The notes beneath the pieces were generated by a model. It did not search any database, had not been told where the DNA came from, and saw only the letters and a program-made list of their open reading frames with translations. A stretch of 15,856 bases of DNA from Flavobacterium sp. (lineage in GTDB: Bacteria > Bacteroidota > Bacteroidia > Flavobacteriales > Flavobacteriaceae): positions 1 to 15,856 of the forward strand of contig JASLHL010000227.1 of the NCBI GenBank assembly GCA_030152225.1, written 5' to 3'. Each line of letters opens with the position of its first letter. The first letter of the stretch is position 1. Positions 15,824 through 15,856 of this stretch are shown here, piece after piece. The translations under genes were made by a program, and so were the position numbers.

Positions 15824-15856
15824 TTTCTTGAGAAACCTATTAACATAGTATAAACA

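Noticed and set aside
15823..15836. GTTTC/GAAAC hairpin after fbaA as a terminator
   Set aside because: The stem is short and no T-run follows before the window ends.

Overview
The window looks like chromosome from the phylum Bacteroidota, most likely family Flavobacteriaceae. The evidence is low GC, the TAnnTTTG-type -7 promoter boxes found in front of most genes, a PorT-family type IX secretion protein, a DUF5686/CarboxypepD_reg outer-membrane protein and the lipoprotein form of TamA (TamL). Genus cannot be fixed from this sequence alone.

Left edge (1-1547, minus strand): two very AT-rich genes unlike the rest. They are a divergent serine-hydroxymethyltransferase-like PLP enzyme, cut by the window edge, and a D-Ala-D-Ala-ligase-like ATP-grasp enzyme, 46 bp apart and probably one operon. 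Together they suggest an accessory pathway that makes an unusual amino acid and joins it to another by an amide bond. This is the best candidate here for an undescribed system, but only part of it is visible. Next is about 700 bp of gene-free DNA (1548-2254) with degenerate 11-bp repeats, overlapping hairpins and a 15-copy heptamer array.

Middle (2255-9770): a small MmpS-like lipoprotein (minus strand), then plus-strand housekeeping and envelope genes. These are pyruvate dehydrogenase E1 beta (pdhB), a DUF5686 outer-membrane protein, inorganic pyrophosphatase (ppa), an alanine:cation symporter and a GNAT acetyltransferase. Most have their own promoter and several have clear Rho-independent terminators, so they are mainly single-gene units.

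Right part (9771-15856): menG/ubiE (menaquinone methyltransferase) is followed after 2 bp by porT, whose reading frame is broken inside the signal peptide by an apparent 1-base loss. A convergent SpoU-family RNA methyltransferase overlaps the porT end by 14 bp. TamL (TTG start) and class II fructose-bisphosphate aldolase (fbaA) follow. Three of the genes (DUF5686, porT, tamL) serve the outer membrane; pdhB, ppa, menG and fbaA are central metabolism.

No rRNA, tRNA, CRISPR array, insertion sequence or prophage gene was seen.
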